From: Pseudobdellovibrio sp.
Lineage (GTDB): Bacteria > Bdellovibrionota > Bdellovibrionia > Bdellovibrionales > Bdellovibrionaceae
Direction of reading: 5' to 3'
DNA: 64,000 nt
Assembly (NCBI GenBank): GCA_023701385.1
Contig: JAMPXC010000008.1
Location: forward strand, 1 to 64,000
Shown here in pieces: positions 25,644 through 33,748 of the stretch (positions are counted from its first letter, which is position 1; each line of letters opens with the position of its first letter). The notes under the pieces are model-generated. The model made no database searches, was not told the DNA's origin, and saw nothing but the letters and a program-made list of their open reading frames with translations. The position numbers and the translations under genes were made by a program.

Positions 25644-26144
25644 TTACTGAATGATGTTTTTGCCGGAGTTTGGCTGAATCAATGTTGGTGGAGCTTGGTG
25701 TTGTTGCGCAGGTACGTGGTTTGGATCAGTGTTTGGCTGATAGCCGTTGTTCGTAGCTCCCATTGGAAACGACGATCTTAGAACGAATTGTACGTCTCCA
25801 CCGGTCGTCATCACGTTATTATCTTCATTCATAGAGCAAGGTACTTCGTAAGATCCATATTGGTCTTCTGGATCGTCGTAAATAAGATTACCTGAGTTTG
25901 AAACGCCTACTAAAATATTTTGTTTAACAAAGCTTCCGGCTTTTAAAGTGACCGTGCCTTTAGCTCTGCCACCTATGTAGTTTACAGCAATCGTAAATGA
26001 ACCATCAGGGCTGATGTTTAACCACGTGGTTTGCATCGGAGTTCCTTTGGGAGAGTTTCCGACATTTTCAGTCGTGCATTTTTTTGCGTGGGCGAAAGTT
26101 GAAAGAGCTAAAATAGACGCGATTGTTAAAATTTGTTTTTTCAT
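25644..26144 (-). CDS. Small exported protein of unknown function
   Basis: 166 residues from the ATG at 26144 (signal peptide MKKQILTIASILALSTFAHA); an in-frame start 10 codons upstream would break the signal. Two Cys in the mature domain (near residues 23 and 100) could form a disulfide. The central part is beta-rich with Gly/Thr, and the last 50 residues are Asn/Gln/Pro-rich and probably disordered. No family recognised. A strong sigma-54-type promoter lies 15-30 nt before the start and a TCTCA/TGAGA dyad about 110 nt before it. Confidence 0.72.
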   Translation of the reverse strand: MKKQILTIASILALSTFAHAKKCTTENVGNSPKGTPMQTTWLNISPDGSFTIAVNYIGGRAKGTVTLKAGSFVKQNILVGVSNSGNLIYDDPEDQYGSYEVPCSMNEDNNVMTTGGDVQFVLRSSFPMGATNNGYQPNTDPNHVPAQQHQAPPTLIQPNSGKNIIQ

Positions 26145-26156
26145 AACAGGTTCTAA

Positions 26157-26174
26157 TTGCAGCTGTTGTACCAA
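26157..26174 (-). promoter_or_regulatory. Sigma-54-type (-24/-12) promoter
   Basis: On the minus strand TTTGGTACAACAGCTGCAAT, with GG (26172-26171), ten bases, GC (26160-26159). It shares TTGGTAC and CTGCAA with the promoters at 43665 and 49812. Predicted start of transcription is a few bases before the ATG at 26144. Confidence 0.6.
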
Positions 26175-26253
26175 ACACGGTACGAATCAAACTCCATTAA
26201 ATTTTAGTTTAGCTGTCTAAGAAAATTTGAGTGACGAAAAATGAATTACAGCC

Positions 26254-26268
26254 GTCTCATTCTGAGAA
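26254..26268. promoter_or_regulatory. GTCTCATTCTGAGAA dyad, possible enhancer site
   Basis: Identical over 15 bases to the complement of the copy at 8085-8099. Its centre is about 88 bp upstream of the -24 element at 26172, a usual distance for a sigma-54 activator site. Confidence 0.5.
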
Positions 26269-26271
26269 AAC

Positions 26272-26298
26272 CCAAAAAGGTAGGCCGTACCTTTTTGG
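26272..26298. repeat. REP-like palindrome, copy B
   Basis: CCAAAAAGGTA (26272-26282), GGCCG, TACCTTTTTGG (26288-26298). The inner 23 bases are the exact reverse complement of copy C at 57739-57761. Flanking GGAAAGCAGTGC resembles the left arm of copy A. Confidence 0.78.
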
Positions 26299-26344
26299 AA
26301 AGCAGTGCAACAAGAAATAGGACGCGGGCTGCGTGCCCTGGCAC

Positions 26345-26950
26345 CTAGAGCATGATTGATAGAGTGAATGATAAGTCGGTTGAGTCGATTTTGTCGAAGT
26401 AAAGATCTACATCTTTTCCAGATGTGTATTGCGGGCCTTCAACTTCTTTAAATTGGTTCACGTTATACTGAACCCCTAAGCCCACATAACGAAATGGAAA
26501 GAACATTACTCCAGCTGTATAAGTTTGACCGTTTAAAGTCATTTCTTGCACTGAGCCTTCGGCTTCAAAAGCTAATTTGTTCATGGGTGAATAGCCTAAG
26601 TAAATTTTCATCGCGTTCATGGCGCTTACGCCAATTTGAAATCCCGCAATCGTGTGAGTGAAAGCCGGTTTGTCAGTTAAATTACCTTCGATTTCAGCTT
26701 TGCCGCGTAATTGTTCGCCCGCTAATAAAAGGCTAACACCAGCCGCTGATTGCACGCCTAATTTAAGACTGGCCACAGGGCCTTTCATTGAAATTTTAGT
26801 TAAGCTATTAGATAGGGTAGTTAGCTTTAAAGTTTCTTCTTTATAGCCGATTCCAGGTTCGATAATAACAGCACCGGCTGCGTTTGCATTTGATGTAATT
26901 CCAGATGTCGTCACTAGCAAAACTAAAAATAAGATCGCATTTTTGGTCAT
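26345..26950 (-). CDS. Exported protein, probable outer-membrane beta-barrel
   Basis: 201 residues, signal peptide MTKNAILFLVLLVTTSGITSNANA. The mature protein consists of alternating strands (GIGYKEETLKL, GVQSAAGVSLLLAGEQL, YLGYSPMNKLAFEAEGSV, VMFFPFRYVGLGVQYNV) like small OmpW/OmpX-type barrels, without a named family. The C-terminus is LSFTLSIML, hydrophobic but not aromatic. Divergent from msrC across about 60 bp. Confidence 0.65.
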   Translation of the reverse strand: MTKNAILFLVLLVTTSGITSNANAAGAVIIEPGIGYKEETLKLTTLSNSLTKISMKGPVASLKLGVQSAAGVSLLLAGEQLRGKAEIEGNLTDKPAFTHTIAGFQIGVSAMNAMKIYLGYSPMNKLAFEAEGSVQEMTLNGQTYTAGVMFFPFRYVGLGVQYNVNQFKEVEGPQYTSGKDVDLYFDKIDSTDLSFTLSIML

Positions 26951-27012
26951 GGACGTTGTTCTCCGTTTTGGTTGTGGTTTTAATTCATTTTAAGCCAATT
27001 CACTGTGAGAGT

Positions 27013-27555
27013 ATGAGCAATAAATTGCCTCTGGATGTGAAGTTGGACTATAGTCTTTTGCATATGTCATACGGTGCTGAAAAAATTAACTACGCAAACA
27101 AAACTGAATTTTACAAAAAGCTGAACGAAGAGCTTGTTCATAATCTTGATAAGCATTGGTTCACGAATTTATCGCAGTTTTCAGCTCTGGTATTTGATCA
27201 GCTTCCAGATATTAACTGGGTCGGATTTTATTTAAATGTTTCTGAAGAGCTTATCCTTGGCCCATTTCAAGGTAAGCCTGCTTGTATGAAGATTGCTTTT
27301 GGTCGTGGTGTGTGTGGCACTTCTGCAGCTAAGCGCGAACCTATTCTAGTTGATGATGTTGATAGCTTTCCAGGCCATATCGCGTGTGATTCAGCGTCGC
27401 GCTCAGAAATCGTTATTCCGTTAATTCAAGGGGGTAAAGTTTTAGGTGTGTTAGATGTGGATTCACCAAGCTTAAAACGCTTTACCCAAGAAGATGTGAC
27501 TGGACTAAAGGTTATGACGGCAACTCTTCTTAAGACGACGCAAATTACGCTTTAA
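27013..27555 (+). CDS. msrC: Free methionine-(R)-sulfoxide reductase
   Basis: 180 residues from ATG 27013; starts further upstream would run into the divergent gene's promoter. A single GAF domain with the fRMsr cysteines: C in FQGKPACMKI, C in GRGVCGTSA and C in GHIACDSASRSEI. NWVGFYL and VLGVLDVDS are also typical. The enzyme reduces free Met-(R)-sulfoxide in the cytosol with thioredoxin. Useful to an organism taking up oxidised amino acids from digested prey (inference). Followed 75 nt later by the HEAT-repeat gene. Confidence 0.88.
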   Translation: MSNKLPLDVKLDYSLLHMSYGAEKINYANKTEFYKKLNEELVHNLDKHWFTNLSQFSALVFDQLPDINWVGFYLNVSEELILGPFQGKPACMKIAFGRGVCGTSAAKREPILVDDVDSFPGHIACDSASRSEIVIPLIQGGKVLGVLDVDSPSLKRFTQEDVTGLKVMTATLLKTTQITL

Positions 27556-27630
27556 GTTCAGAGTCATTTTTAGAGCTATTCTGGACCAACGATGAGGCCT
27601 TTTTAAACGGGGTTTTGCCGATAAGAAAGC

Positions 27631-30342
27631 ATGTCAGCAATAGCAAAAACTCAAGGTAAAAAGTTAGATTATTTATCAGAACTTCGTTCTTTGTATCATT
27701 CACTTGATACCGAAGAGAGGTTTAAATCCATTAATCAATTAGCGTTAGAAAAAAATTCTGATTCAACTCGTGAATTGATTCATATTTTTAACGAATGTGG
27801 ATGGCGCGAAACAAAGTTTCAAATTCTAAAATCCATCGTCGCAAATCCTGATTTGCGTTGTTTAGAATTTTTGTGTGCGCAAGCGCAACAAACTGAAGAT
27901 ATCCCGTTAGCTGAGGCGGCTCTTCAGGCGTTAGGTGAAACAAAAAGTATTTGGGCGGCCAGATTTTTATCTGAATTTTATAAATTTGCTCCTGAAACTT
28001 TAAAACCAGCGTGCGTGCTGGCTTTAGGAAAATTGTCTGACCGAAGATTATTACCTGAGTTTTTACAAGATTTAGACAGAGCCTTTAAATTACAACAAAC
28101 GTTGTTAGTTAAAAACTTAGTGCTAGCCTTAGGCGAACTAAAAGCGCAAGCCGCGATTCCAATGCTTGTGACTATTGCGAAAAATAAAAACTTTCGTGAT
28201 GTAGCGTTAAGTGCGGTTGTAAGCCTTGGTAAAATCGCTAAGAATACAAAAGTTTTTAATGAGCTTGAAAGTTATTTCAAAAACGATTCTTTTGAATACC
28301 AGATCTTTAACGCGGCTAAGAGCCAATGCCAATTTCGATCGGACTGGAAACTAGAAGATTATTTAAATAAAATTATCACGCAAGGTGCATTTCATCCGGC
28401 GTTGTTATTAGAATTCAATTCCTTTCCGGTAGCTGATGTTAAAGCAGCGCTTGATATGTTAGCTGAAGATGAATTAAGCCCGATGTTATTTCAGATCTTA
28501 GCTAAGATTGAATTTCCAGAAGTTGTGGCTTGGTATAAAGAGTATAGCCATTTAGTGAATGAGAAAAACCAAGAAGAATTTTTATTAAGCGTAAGTGCGC
28601 ATGCTAAAACTGACTTGTTACAAGTTTTAGAGAAGTACGCTGATATTAAAAACAAATACTTTATCAAAGCTCATTTATTAAATTCAGCTAATCCAGAGCC
28701 AGAGCTGAAAAAGTTTATCTTATCTGATGATTTTAAAAATGTTTCTGAAACAGAACAAATCCAGATATTAAATGATTTTTATTATTATCTATTAGCTTAT
28801 AAACCAAACGAAAAACTTTTTAACCAATGCTTAAAAACACTAGAAGCTTTTACTGTTGAAGGTAAAAACTTAAAACCAAAAGCTTTAGGTCGTATGATTC
28901 GTTTATTTGGTCAGTTAGGTTATTCAAGCCCTAAATTAAACCAATTCGTTTTTTCTAAACACACAGATCAGCGTAAAAGCTGCTTAGTGTATTTTGAATC
29001 ACAGGCGCAAAGTTATTTCTGGACCGAGGCAACTCAGACTCCGGTGTTTACGAAAAATCCAGATTTTGAAGAAGACGATATCAATGCCGTTTTAAAAATC
29101 TTAATTAACGGCAAAGAAAATCCATTTACTGAAAGCAAATGGTCTGATTTTTTAAAAACAGCCGCCCAAGATAAATCAGAAAGCACACAAATCTGGTTTT
29201 TAAAATTGATCGCCCAGTTTAAGCCAGTGGCGTATAAAGAGTATTTATTAAAATTAGCAAAAAGCCCAAATTATATCGTGCAATTTCATGTGATCGTGGC
29301 ACTTAAAAGCTTTGGTGATGAAACGCTGTCAGATCAAATCGCTGTGTTTTTAAATTCAAGATCTAAATCAATCTCAGGCCGTGCGTTAGATGCGATGTTA
29401 AGTCTTCCGGGTAATCGTGCAAAACGCCTGGTATTCGAATACTTTGCTGAAAACTATAATACACCGGGTGTGGCTGAAAAAATTGTTCGTTCATTTAAAC
29501 CACCTGAAAACGACACGGATTATTTCGCAGTTCAAGCGACTAAGATTGTTGAGCAATTAGAGCAGCGTGAGCCAGACTTTCACGCTTTACCGCTGCTTCG
29601 TGAATTTAAAGACCAATTAGCCTTACATCAAAAAAGTTTTTCAAAAGCTAAGACAGTTCCAACTGATGCCGACATTTTAGCGATTGATCATGAAATTGAA
29701 AAGCTGGTTCCTTCTTATAAGCACTTCGATGAAGCTTCAAAAGCCGCTTTACGTTCTGCTGAAGTCACATTTAAACATCCAGAGCTATTTGATGCTTTCG
29801 TTGATAAATCAAGTGTTGTACTAGGGTATAGTAAGGCGATTGATATCGTTTTAGAAAAACAATTAGGCCGTAAGATTTTATTTCCCAAGTTAGAATCGAA
29901 ATTAAACGAATTTCAAAATGTGGTGCATTCATTAACTTTAAATGAAGATTATCCACAAGGTGAAAAAGTTTTAAAACTCTTACAGCTTGAAAAACATTTT
30001 AGCGTACAATCGTTACCAGTTCATAAGATGGGGCTAGTGGCTCAAGGTATTATGAATTCTAAAATCATCAACGAACATTTTAAGATTTTAGATGGTTTAA
30101 GAGCCTGGTCTGTGATGTTATTAGTTTTCGCTAGAAAAAGCTCAGCTTTAACTAAGCCTTTACTTTCAGTGATTGATGATGAGCCAAGTGTGGTCTTACT
30201 AGCGAAAAAGTTAATGTGGTTACAAGATGTCAGAAATCCAATCGCGCACAGACAAACTGTGGTCGAGCATAAAGATGTGGAACAGATCCGCGAGGAAGTG
30301 TTCCAGATTTTAAAACTAATGCATAAGATTCTTTTTTACTAA
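27631..30342 (+). CDS. HEAT-repeat protein with C-terminal HEPN-like domain
   Basis: 903 residues, no signal peptide. The first about 650 residues are alpha-helical HEAT-like repeats (PLAEAALQALGETKS, KPACVLALGKLSDRRLLPEFL, AIPMLVTIAKNKNFRDVALSAVVSLGKIAK). The last about 200 residues are an all-helical domain with the RNPIAHR motif (R868, N869, H873), the R-N-x-x-x-H signature of HEPN domains, many of which are RNases. Function unknown; the composition fits a protein scaffold with RNase or RNA-binding output, known from stress and defence systems, but no antitoxin-like partner is adjacent. Its last codons overlap the convergent phosphodiesterase gene by 4 bp. Confidence 0.72.
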   Translation: MSAIAKTQGKKLDYLSELRSLYHSLDTEERFKSINQLALEKNSDSTRELIHIFNECGWRETKFQILKSIVANPDLRCLEFLCAQAQQTEDIPLAEAALQALGETKSIWAARFLSEFYKFAPETLKPACVLALGKLSDRRLLPEFLQDLDRAFKLQQTLLVKNLVLALGELKAQAAIPMLVTIAKNKNFRDVALSAVVSLGKIAKNTKVFNELESYFKNDSFEYQIFNAAKSQCQFRSDWKLEDYLNKIITQGAFHPALLLEFNSFPVADVKAALDMLAEDELSPMLFQILAKIEFPEVVAWYKEYSHLVNEKNQEEFLLSVSAHAKTDLLQVLEKYADIKNKYFIKAHLLNSANPEPELKKFILSDDFKNVSETEQIQILNDFYYYLLAYKPNEKLFNQCLKTLEAFTVEGKNLKPKALGRMIRLFGQLGYSSPKLNQFVFSKHTDQRKSCLVYFESQAQSYFWTEATQTPVFTKNPDFEEDDINAVLKILINGKENPFTESKWSDFLKTAAQDKSESTQIWFLKLIAQFKPVAYKEYLLKLAKSPNYIVQFHVIVALKSFGDETLSDQIAVFLNSRSKSISGRALDAMLSLPGNRAKRLVFEYFAENYNTPGVAEKIVRSFKPPENDTDYFAVQATKIVEQLEQREPDFHALPLLREFKDQLALHQKSFSKAKTVPTDADILAIDHEIEKLVPSYKHFDEASKAALRSAEVTFKHPELFDAFVDKSSVVLGYSKAIDIVLEKQLGRKILFPKLESKLNEFQNVVHSLTLNEDYPQGEKVLKLLQLEKHFSVQSLPVHKMGLVAQGIMNSKIINEHFKILDGLRAWSVMLLVFARKSSALTKPLLSVIDDEPSVVLLAKKLMWLQDVRNPIAHRQTVVEHKDVEQIREEVFQILKLMHKILFY

Positions 30343-31661
30343 TCTTGTAAAATAAACGGGTGAAGAGTCGCAGCTGTTCCATCAAACGGAACGGCTGTGG
30401 TTACACCTAATAGTTCCATAACAAACGGGTACACGTCGATATTGCTGAAATTAGTAATTGGAGCTCTACGTTTAGTAATGTGAGTTCCGGCCGCAATAAA
30501 TAACGCATGCATCGCTTTGTTCGAAGCAGGCCAGCCGTGAGAGCCACCACCTACGCGGTAAGGTTTGTTCGGGTTAAATGTGCGGTCAGTAATATAGTGA
30601 CCTAATTCAGAAATAACTAATAAATCACCTACACGGTCTGGGTTATCTAATTTAAATTCCGCTGGAATTTCGTTACGTAAATAAACTTTGTAGTTATTTT
30701 CTTTAGCTTTTAAATCTTTATAAGCTTGTTGAACACGGGCTTCGTCATCATGATAAAGCATAACAGCGGCACCCTTATCGCTCCATTTAAAGCCGGATAA
30801 ATTTGTTTTATCGCCTAAGAAGATAATTTTATCTTGAAAGTTTTCTTGCATACCGTGGTCTGAAGTAATCACTAAGTTAATCGGTAAATCAGATTTTTGA
30901 ATAAAATCCCATAAACGGCCCACTTCGCGGTCAGCTTCCATCACAGCCTCGCGAACCTCTTTAGAGTTCGGTCCGGCAGAATGTCCGGCGCTATCGATGA
31001 TAGCGATGTAAGTATTTATATAGTGTGGGCGTTTTTCTGCAGGCAGTTTTAACCACTCCATCACAATATTTACGCGTTGAGCGGTATTTACTTTAGATGA
31101 ATAAGGCGCATAACAAGTTGGATCTTGGCCATTCACATGAACTTCTGATCCTACCCATTGGTTGGTGTGAGCGATCATTCCATTTTTTTCAACAACATTC
31201 CAGATCGGGTCGCCTTGGTACCAAGTGCCATCGCCAGATGAATCACCGAAAGCGTCGTATTTTTCTTTTCTTGCTTCATCCCAGAACACATTACTTAAGA
31301 TACCGTGGTGTGAAGGGGTGCGTCCGGTAACAAGTGTAAAGTGGTTGGGGTAAGTGTGGGTCGGGTAACTTGGAATCATGCCCGGAGAGTAAATTCCCGC
31401 CTTAGCGATTTTATTTAAATTCGGTGGATTGATCTTTTGCATATAATCAGCGCGAAAACCATCCAAAGAAACTTGGATAACGATCGGGCGCTCAAAAGTA
31501 TTGGGAGCGTTAGTACGATCAGTGGCGCAAGTTAAATTTAAAGAAGCTTCGCGTACTCGAACTTGATCATCAGGTTTTGGCTTATCGTCTTTACCACATG
31601 AAATTAAAAAAGCTGTTAAAGCGATTGTAGAAAGCGCGATCAACGCACGTGGTGAATTCAT
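30339..31661 (-). CDS. NPP-type phosphodiesterase lipoprotein (alkaline phosphatase fold)
   Basis: 440 residues. Lipobox LISC (Cys 22), then a Lys/Asp linker. Nucleotide pyrophosphatase/phosphodiesterase pattern: metal site VSLDGFRADY, nucleophile Thr in SYPTHTYPNH, VTGRTPSHHGI, and the second metal site in SDHGM and GGGSHGW. Enzymes of this group cleave phosphodiester bonds of nucleotides or lipids in the periplasm or on the surface. A GGGAG ribosome site precedes the ATG. Monocistronic. Confidence 0.88.
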   Translation of the reverse strand: MNSPRALIALSTIALTAFLISCGKDDKPKPDDQVRVREASLNLTCATDRTNAPNTFERPIVIQVSLDGFRADYMQKINPPNLNKIAKAGIYSPGMIPSYPTHTYPNHFTLVTGRTPSHHGILSNVFWDEARKEKYDAFGDSSGDGTWYQGDPIWNVVEKNGMIAHTNQWVGSEVHVNGQDPTCYAPYSSKVNTAQRVNIVMEWLKLPAEKRPHYINTYIAIIDSAGHSAGPNSKEVREAVMEADREVGRLWDFIQKSDLPINLVITSDHGMQENFQDKIIFLGDKTNLSGFKWSDKGAAVMLYHDDEARVQQAYKDLKAKENNYKVYLRNEIPAEFKLDNPDRVGDLLVISELGHYITDRTFNPNKPYRVGGGSHGWPASNKAMHALFIAAGTHITKRRAPITNFSNIDVYPFVMELLGVTTAVPFDGTAATLHPFILQD

Positions 31662-31774
31662 AATTTAACTCCCCTCAAAGCTAAAATATTAACCAAATCT
31701 AAGCTCATTCAAACCCAGATCTTGGTCCGTATCAAGCTCAATGGAGCGCGTTAAATTGTCAGCATTTCGCCAAT

Positions 31775-31798
31775 AAAAAAAGCCGGCGATAGCCGGCT
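31775..31798 (-). terminator. Terminator of the M28 peptidase gene
   Basis: On the minus strand AGCCGGC, TATC loop, GCCGGCT, then a T run (A's at 31775-31780 on the plus strand). Confidence 0.85.
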
Positions 31799-31810
31799 CT
31801 TCAGAATAAG

Positions 31811-31863
31811 GTTCGCCTAAGGCGAATCAAAATAAGAGTATTAATCAGCTTTGCTGATTAATA
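31811..31863. repeat. Two further hairpins at the M28 gene end
   Basis: TTCGCC/GGCGAA (31812-31826) and TATTAATCAGC/GCTGATTAATA (31839-31863). The second contains the M28 stop codon. With the terminator, three stems stand in tandem. Confidence 0.65.
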
Positions 31864-33105
31864 CGGTTGGCGTTGTTCAGAATTTCCTAAGTCCATTGCC
31901 ATAGTTAGAGCAACTTTCGAGAAAAATTTCGCGTGCTCAAAACTCATCACAGGAGAGATCACATCCTTAGGAGTGTGGATATCCTGGAATGAAGAAGCAA
32001 ATTTGGATTCTGTAGGAAACAGTGTAGGGAATCCTTGGCGGTACCATGAAGCATGGTCAGAACAGCCATAGCCACATTTATCTTCTTGAACGGTAGCGTG
32101 AAAGTAAGTGTCGTTAGCAGCTACTAAGTAGTCACGTAACCAGCGGCTCGTAAAGTCCGTCATACTAGCCACTTTTAACACTCCATCACCAGGGAACATA
32201 GTCATATCTAATTGAAGAACGGCGATAATATCTTTGTTATCAGCTTTAGCTTGTTTTGCAATTTCAGCAGAACCAAGTAAGCCAGATTCTTCACCGGCAT
32301 ACCAGTAGAACTCGATCGTTCTTTCTGGTTGCGGTTGTAAAGTTAATACTCTTAAAGCTTCAACTAAAGATGATGATCCAGAAGCGTTGTCATCAGCACC
32401 CGGGGCTTTACCGCCCATACCCATAAAACCAGAGATTGAATCTAAGTGACCACCTAAAACAATAATTTCAGAAGGGCGAGTCGAACCTTGGATAGTCAGC
32501 TTAATTGATTTTTGCGGTGTTGATTTGTGGTCTATAGTTTCGATATGGATTGGATAGTTAGCTTGTTTGGCGATCTCAGCTAGGCGGTCCATGAAAGGTT
32601 GGATATGGCTATTCGGATTTGCGCCGCGGTTATAGCGGGTAGGGAATGAAGATAGAAACTCAACTGTGTTACGGATTTTATTCGCATCAAGTTGTGCTAA
32701 AGCTTCAGTGATTTCTACACGTTCAGCCATTGCGCCAACTTGTGAGAACGAAAGAATTTGGTTTCTTTTATTGTAAGTGTTTAAGGCTTGTAGCTGTTCG
32801 CGAACAGAAATTAGATCGCGAGGCATTTCATCTAAAGCTTCAAAGTTTCCGCAACGACCGGCCGCATGAGCCATGTCAGATAAAGCATTTTCAGCGGCGT
32901 GATTTAAAACCGCGTAACCTACTTGGGTTTCTTCATCTTTATAAAGAACCGGAATGTTAGCTGCTTTTAAAAGTTTTAGATCAGCTAAAACAGGCTTAAA
33001 CACAAGCGGGTCGCCGCTTTGGCTGTGGGCGTTTAGGATCGGTTTAGATGTGAAAACTGTTAATGTAATAAGAGAAGTGGCAATAAGACGTGTGGTGTTT
33101 TGCAT
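31858..33105 (-). CDS. M28-family zinc aminopeptidase, exported
   Basis: 415 residues; N-terminal signal sequence (ATSLITLTVFTSKPILNA). A propeptide-like part (about 30-180) precedes the catalytic domain with the zinc motifs GGHLDSI, PGADDNASGSS (bridging Asp), YAGEESGLLGS (general-base Glu-Glu) and the late His in DIHTPKDV. The layout matches secreted leucine aminopeptidases that finish peptide breakdown outside the cell. A CGYGCSDHASW segment supplies a disulfide and zinc ligands. Followed by three tandem hairpins. Confidence 0.9.
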   Translation of the reverse strand: MQNTTRLIATSLITLTVFTSKPILNAHSQSGDPLVFKPVLADLKLLKAANIPVLYKDEETQVGYAVLNHAAENALSDMAHAAGRCGNFEALDEMPRDLISVREQLQALNTYNKRNQILSFSQVGAMAERVEITEALAQLDANKIRNTVEFLSSFPTRYNRGANPNSHIQPFMDRLAEIAKQANYPIHIETIDHKSTPQKSIKLTIQGSTRPSEIIVLGGHLDSISGFMGMGGKAPGADDNASGSSSLVEALRVLTLQPQPERTIEFYWYAGEESGLLGSAEIAKQAKADNKDIIAVLQLDMTMFPGDGVLKVASMTDFTSRWLRDYLVAANDTYFHATVQEDKCGYGCSDHASWYRQGFPTLFPTESKFASSFQDIHTPKDVISPVMSFEHAKFFSKVALTMAMDLGNSEQRQPY

Positions 33106-33258
33106 AGATAAATGTTAGCAATGAGAACTTTGCTAAATCCACATTTTCACTCGAGAAAACTACAATTCTAGACTAAAGTTGGCGCGCCTGTTTTCATGGC
33201 ATAAAGCTTGAAATACCTCTCTTCAGAGTGCGCCAGAACGCATTTATTTGGAGGACGT

Positions 33259-33705
33259 ATGACGAAGTTTCTGACAGCGATGACAATTATTGGTCTTTTC
33301 GCATTTAAAAGCTTTGCGGGCTTCGGTGATTTACAAAACTTAGCTGAGGCTATTGCTCAGTTTAAGCAAGTTATTACTGAAATGGAGACGATCTATAATA
33401 AGGGTCAAATTCAAGGTAATGTAGTGGTGATCTCAAAGATGAATGCACGCACAGCTGAAGTTCTTAAATATTGCCAAGTGATCGAAGCTAAGTTCGCGCA
33501 AAAAGCCCCGGATGTTTTAACACGCAAACAAGAAGCTAGAAATCGTGCGATCGAAAAAGCTGAAAGTTTATTAGATGCTTCGGATGTTGAACTGCGTGCA
33601 GCCCAAGTGGGTTTAGTTCGTAACTTAGAGACTACGAAATACTGCTTAGGTTTAACTAGCCAATTACACACAGCTATCCGTGCCTCTGTGTCTGGTGGTA
33701 TTTAA
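33259..33705 (+). CDS. Small exported helical protein
   Basis: 148 residues from ATG 33259, backed by GGAGG 4 nt upstream; a start at 33208 is inferior. Signal peptide MTKFLTAMTIIGLFAFKSFA. The mature part is almost entirely alpha-helical with heptad-like spacing and two Cys (KYCQVIE, TKYCLGL). No family recognised. A TGGCATAAAGCTTGAA element at 33198 resembles a sigma-54 promoter except for the C of the -12 GC. The gene ends in a strong bidirectional terminator. Confidence 0.68.
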   Translation: MTKFLTAMTIIGLFAFKSFAGFGDLQNLAEAIAQFKQVITEMETIYNKGQIQGNVVVISKMNARTAEVLKYCQVIEAKFAQKAPDVLTRKQEARNRAIEKAESLLDASDVELRAAQVGLVRNLETTKYCLGLTSQLHTAIRASVSGGI

Positions 33706-33707
33706 TA

Positions 33708-33738
33708 ATTGAAATCGCGTTTTTTTCGCGATTTCAAT
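33708..33738. terminator. Bidirectional terminator
   Basis: ATTGAAATCGCG (33708-33719) and CGCGATTTCAAT (33727-33738), a perfect 12-bp stem with a T7 loop, between convergent genes. Confidence 0.8.
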
Positions 33739-33748
33739 GGTTTACATC

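Noticed and set aside
26325-26346. GCCCTGGCACC, and GGTGCCAGGCC near 63546, as another repeat family
   Set aside because: Only two partial copies of opposite orientation, too short to separate from chance in this window.
27617-27624. Perfect FliA -10 box GCCGATAA before the HEAT gene
   Set aside because: No TAAA element at the right distance (about 15 bp); TAAA is 9 bp upstream, so probably chance.
31719-31742. GG-N10-GC (sigma-54-like) in TTGGTCCGTATCAAGC
   Set aside because: It points at no plus-strand gene and lacks the CTGCAA end shared by the good copies.
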